NCBI GenBank assembly: GCA_051453625.1
Contig: JBOZIK010000001.1
Span: forward strand, 114,241,584-114,261,638
Source: Welwitschia mirabilis
Lineage: Eukaryota; Gnetophyta; Gnetopsida; Welwitschiales
Direction of reading: 5' to 3'
Length of the DNA: 20,055 nucleotides
Both the position numbers and the translations under genes were made by a program. The notes beneath the pieces were generated by a model. The model saw only the letters and a list, made by a program, of their open reading frames with translations, was not told the origin of the DNA and did no database searches. Numbering within the stretch: position 1 is the stretch's first letter; each line of letters starts with the position of its first letter. This document shows, in pieces, positions 17,325 to 20,055 of this stretch.

Positions 17325-17690
17325 GGACATCCGAGATTTCTACTGAGACGTCCAACCCTTTAAGTAGTGGTTTGTATGAGGACATCTAAGTTCTAAAACT
17401 AGGATATCTAGCCCTGTGCATGGTAATGCGTGAGGACATATGAGAATTTGATTGGGACATCCGATCCTATTTGTAGAAGAAAACTATGGGAATGTCTAGA
17501 TTTTGTGATGTGATGTCTGCCCTTGTATTCAATCCTTATTATGAGGATGTCTAGACTTTATACTAGGATGTTTAGAATGGTTTTCAATTTTGATAGAGAG
17601 AAAACATTATAACCTGGACATCCAGAGCTAAAGAAGGGGACATCCAAGAAAGCAAACATTGGAGTAGGAAAGTAACCATTGTGGATGTCA
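17325..17690 (+). repeat. Array of 13 paired GGACRTCC-type palindromic boxes
   Basis: Boxes start at 17325, 17346, 17380, 17402, 17434, 17455, 17490, 17511, 17545, 17566, 17616, 17638 and 17683. They come in pairs 21-22 bp apart, and the first four pair-to-pair periods are 54-56 bp. The consensus is GGACGTCC/T with a variable centre: one CG, six CA, five TG and one TA. Flanking bases are also shared, for example AGATTT after the first box and GCCCT after the second, so it is a direct tandem repeat of about 55 bp. It starts about 11 bp inside the inferred LTR edge and upstream of the TATA boxes, a position suited to an enhancer. Confidence 0.75.
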
Positions 17691-17785
17691 GAATGTGGAT
17701 TATAAGATGATAATGGTTAGGGTTCTTTATTAGCACATCTTCTAATGGCTAGGGTTCTAAGCTTGAGGCTCCAACAACTATATTT

Positions 17786-17804
17786 TATAAACCCTTGTAT
17801 AAAT
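17786..17804 (+). promoter_or_regulatory. TATA-box candidates of the copia LTR
   Basis: TATAAA occurs at 17786-17791 and TATAAAT at 17798-17804. They lie about 100 bp downstream of the box array and 520 bp before the LTR end, an acceptable place for the LTR promoter. The region is AT-rich, so chance occurrence is possible. Confidence 0.4.
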
Positions 17805-18330
17805 CATGTAATAATAATTTTGTAAAAACCAGCTCCTGAACAGATCTATGAGCTAAAATTTATTGTATCTTTATGATCTTGTACTACACTGAGATATCTA
17901 CCACTTGTAGAGATATGACTCTGATTGCTGATGTGCTAGGCATTCAAACCATCAGGTTTTCATTTGATTGACAAACTACAAGTGCTCATTGGATTAAGCA
18001 ATGTAACCCTTGTGTGAAGGGGTTAGATCTGACCTTAGTGAAGGGCGTTGTAAGTTGCCCTTAGAGAAGGATGTCCTAAGAGGACTAAAAGGCTGAGAGC
18101 ATGTGGCTTCTCCCTAAAAATGGTGTAGGTAAGGATTACTGAACCACTATAAAAATTTGGTGCACACTATCGTGTGTTTAATTTTCTTGCTTTCCTTTAT
18201 GATTTTGGTTTCATGTGCTTAAGCAAATTTTGAGATCAAGTTTTTTGATTAACTAAATTAATTAGATTTGAAAATATTTCTAAGAACACTTTATTCACTT
18301 CCCTTTAGGATGCCTAATGGTTCTAACAAT

Positions 18331-18342
18331 TGGTATTAAAGT
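18331..18342 (+). promoter_or_regulatory. Copia primer binding site (initiator-Met tRNA type), decayed
   Basis: TGGTATTAAAGT matches the standard copia site TGGTATCAGAGC at 9 of 12 positions. All three differences are transitions (C to T, G to A, C to T). It follows the LTR end by two bases and precedes gag by about 50 bases. Confidence 0.75.
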
Positions 18343-18392
18343 TTGATGGCTTAGATTTATATATCTTTTGTCTATCTTTAGGTATAGCTATC

Positions 18393-20055
18393 ATGGCATC
18401 CTCTAGTTATCTAGAGGTTTATGCAGTGTCCAACACTCCATTCTTCGATGGTAATAACTATCCTCACTAGAAGTCTAAGATGAGCATAATTTTGACATCT
18501 CTTCATTTAGAGACATGGGACATGGTAGAGTTGGGTTGTTATACTCCAAATCAAGTTGATCCACATGGGATCATAACCCTAAAAACCTAAAGACAAATGG
18601 AATGATGATGACATGAAAAAGCTTCAAAATAATGCAAGAGCCATGAATGTGATTATCTGTACCTTACCAAATGAAGATTACAATTAAGCAATACAATCCT
18701 CAACTGCCAAAGAGATGTGGAACACTCTTAAAGTAGCCCATGAAGGAACGAATGTGGTAAAGAACTCTAAACTTCAACTTGTCATCACAAAATTTGAGAA
18801 CATCAGGATGGAAAAATCTGAGTCAGTGGTAGAATATACCGCTAAAGTAAGAAACATAGTTAATAATATGCCTGGCTTGGGAGAGAAAGTTTCTAAAAAT
18901 GGAGTAGTTTGAAAAATCCTAAAAAGCCTTACAATGAAGTTTAGGCCAAAGGTAATAGCCATTAAAGAAACAAAGGACACAGACAAAATAAGAATGGAAG
19001 AACTCAAAGGATCCTTAATAGCATATGAAGCAACACTCATACCAAAATGAGATCCTCTAAAACAAAGGAGTATTGTTCTTAAGGCATTTAAAGAGATCAA
19101 CAAATCAAGTGAAGATGAAATGAATGAAGACTTAGCAGTTCTGACAAGGAAATTCAAATGCTTCTTACAAAATAAGAAGGAAGGTCAACACTCTAAAAGA
19201 TCCTTTAAAGGTAAGAACAAAAAAGGTAAGAACTCTTTTAATTGAATTTAATTTATGAATGCAAAGGTTTTGGACATATTGTTGTAGATTATGTAAATAA
19301 TAAAAAGAATAATAAAGTTAAAAAAAAAAGAAAGAAAATAAGTGCTTCAAGCAACATGGGATGAATCTGAAGCCAAAGGAGCTAGCTTAAGTGATGAAGA
19401 AAATGATTTGAACTTTAGACTTCTTATAGTAGTTGAAGAGGAAGTACCCTTATTTCCTCTGATTCCTTTAATGATGAATGTTTTTTTTAATTATAGAGAA
19501 TCTGAAATTATTTTTGAAGATTGCGATTACTCAGATTTTGATCACAACAAACTATTTGATGCCTATTAAAAATTTTATGCGCTTAGTTTAGATTTAGAAA
19601 AGAAAAATATATTGTACAAAAAATCTATAAAAAAACTCAAATGCAATTTAAAAGATGCAAATTTAAAAATGGGTACTTTATCTAAAGGGATAGAAGACAT
19701 TAGATTCATAGCAAATTGCTTAGCTCAAGGAAAAGATAACTTAAATAAGCTTTTAAGAGCAAGATGAAACCCTCTTGATAAATTCAGTTTAGGTAGCCTT
19801 CCTAATAAAAATTTTGCTTTCTACTCTTTTGGTTATGGTACTTAATATCAATCTTTTGAAAGAACCAATCTAAGATGTTTTTAGTGTAATTTTTGTGGAC
19901 AGATCCAATTCAATTATCCCTATAAAAAATTAGCCTACTTTGGACATTCTAATAGAAATTTCAAATTTTTTAGAAAAATCCCTTTTGATCAAGATCCTTC
20001 TAGAAGGAAAATATCTAAGAAAGGAATTAGAAAAATTCATTACTCATACTACTTT
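18393..20055 (+). pseudogene. Ty1/copia Gag, SIRE/Maximus-like, incomplete at window end
   Basis: Gag forms the retrotransposon particle. The ATG at 18393 opens MASSSYLEVYAVSNTPFFDG and NNYPH, then a TAG at 18468 where this family has Trp. A frame change near 18590 leads to one frame (18598 to about 19245) with ARAMNVIICTLP, AKEMWNTLKVAHEGT, FENIRMEKSESVVEY and KILKSL, broken by stops at 18685, 18910 and 19048. A first zinc knuckle lies at 19251-19292 in another frame and has lost both outer Cys. From 19342 a single frame runs to the window end, with LQATWDESE, an acidic stretch, a Lys/Leu-rich region likely to be coiled coil, LNKLLRAR, and a second decayed knuckle with CNFCGQ near 19890. This long two-knuckle Gag with a coiled-coil middle suits the SIRE/Maximus lineage. 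Pol would lie beyond the window. Confidence 0.8.

Larger units (their letters stand above)
17314..18328 (+). mobile_element. 5' LTR of a Ty1/copia element (left edge inferred)
   Basis: The right end is well placed: TTCTAACA at 18328, a two-base AT spacer, then a primer binding site. LTRs begin TG and end CA, and the four-base inverted end TGTT/AACA is met by TGTTCC at 17314, giving an LTR of 1015 bp. The left edge is inferred because the second LTR is outside the window. Inside are an array of palindromic octamers (17325-17690), two TATAAA boxes (17786 and 17798) suited to the LTR promoter, and no coding sequence. Orientation agrees with the gag that follows. Confidence 0.6.

Noticed and set aside
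17325-17690. CRISPR-like array
   Set aside because: Repeats are only 8-bp boxes in a tandem unit with conserved flanks, inside a plant LTR; no unique equal-length spacers or cas genes.
18774-19157. Minus-strand frame of 127 codons, the longest frame without N in the window
   Set aside because: It is antisense to the copia gag, which has matching family motifs on the plus strand.
1-20055. Bacterial-type operons, ribosome binding sites, riboswitches or terminators
   Set aside because: The window is plant nuclear DNA; such signals are not expected and none was seen.

Overview
This window looks like nuclear DNA of a seed plant with a large, retrotransposon-filled genome. It is AT-rich, lacks dense open reading frames or operons, and carries decayed LTR retrotransposons of plant types, SINE- and LINE-like remnants, and two short gene-like islands (HSP70 and a plant type-4-like metallothionein). 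I cannot name the species. The decay level and low gene density would suit a gymnosperm or another large plant genome, but that is a guess. No intact protein-coding gene is visible. Five runs of N interrupt the first third.

Layout. 1-3058 (minus strand): Ty3/gypsy remnant of Tat/Ogre-like type, with gag start, duplicated gag core, zinc knuckle and aspartic protease. Its primer binding site is at 3768-3786 and its LTR-like DNA runs from 3790 to about 5126, including a 10-bp-phased TTGAC array. 5160-5830 (minus): a multiply frameshifted HSP70 fragment. 6240-7450 (minus): integrase remnant of a second gypsy element. 7451-10700: AT-rich with no recognisable gene. 10800-11411 and 12679-13031 (minus): env-like and integrase remnants that fit a third, Athila-like gypsy element. 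14350-15430: a GC-normal island with a frameshifted metallothionein-like sequence (plus). 16050-16216: a tRNA-derived SINE-like unit (minus). 16423-16840: a possible LINE ORF1 start (plus). 17314-20055 (plus): 5' part of a Ty1/copia element of SIRE-like type, with LTR, primer binding site and gag running off the window end.

The parts do not form one working system; they are layers of independent insertions. A common theme is decay by transitions at C/G: several in-frame stops are one C-to-T or G-to-A step from the expected codon, the copia primer site differs from the usual initiator-Met site only by transitions, and the palindromic boxes in the copia LTR vary mainly at a central CpG. This is what methylated, silenced repeats are expected to show. 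The most unusual structures are the paired palindromic array in the copia LTR (17325-17690), the phased TTGAC array (3917-4135) and the metallothionein-like island. I found no clear novel multi-gene system.
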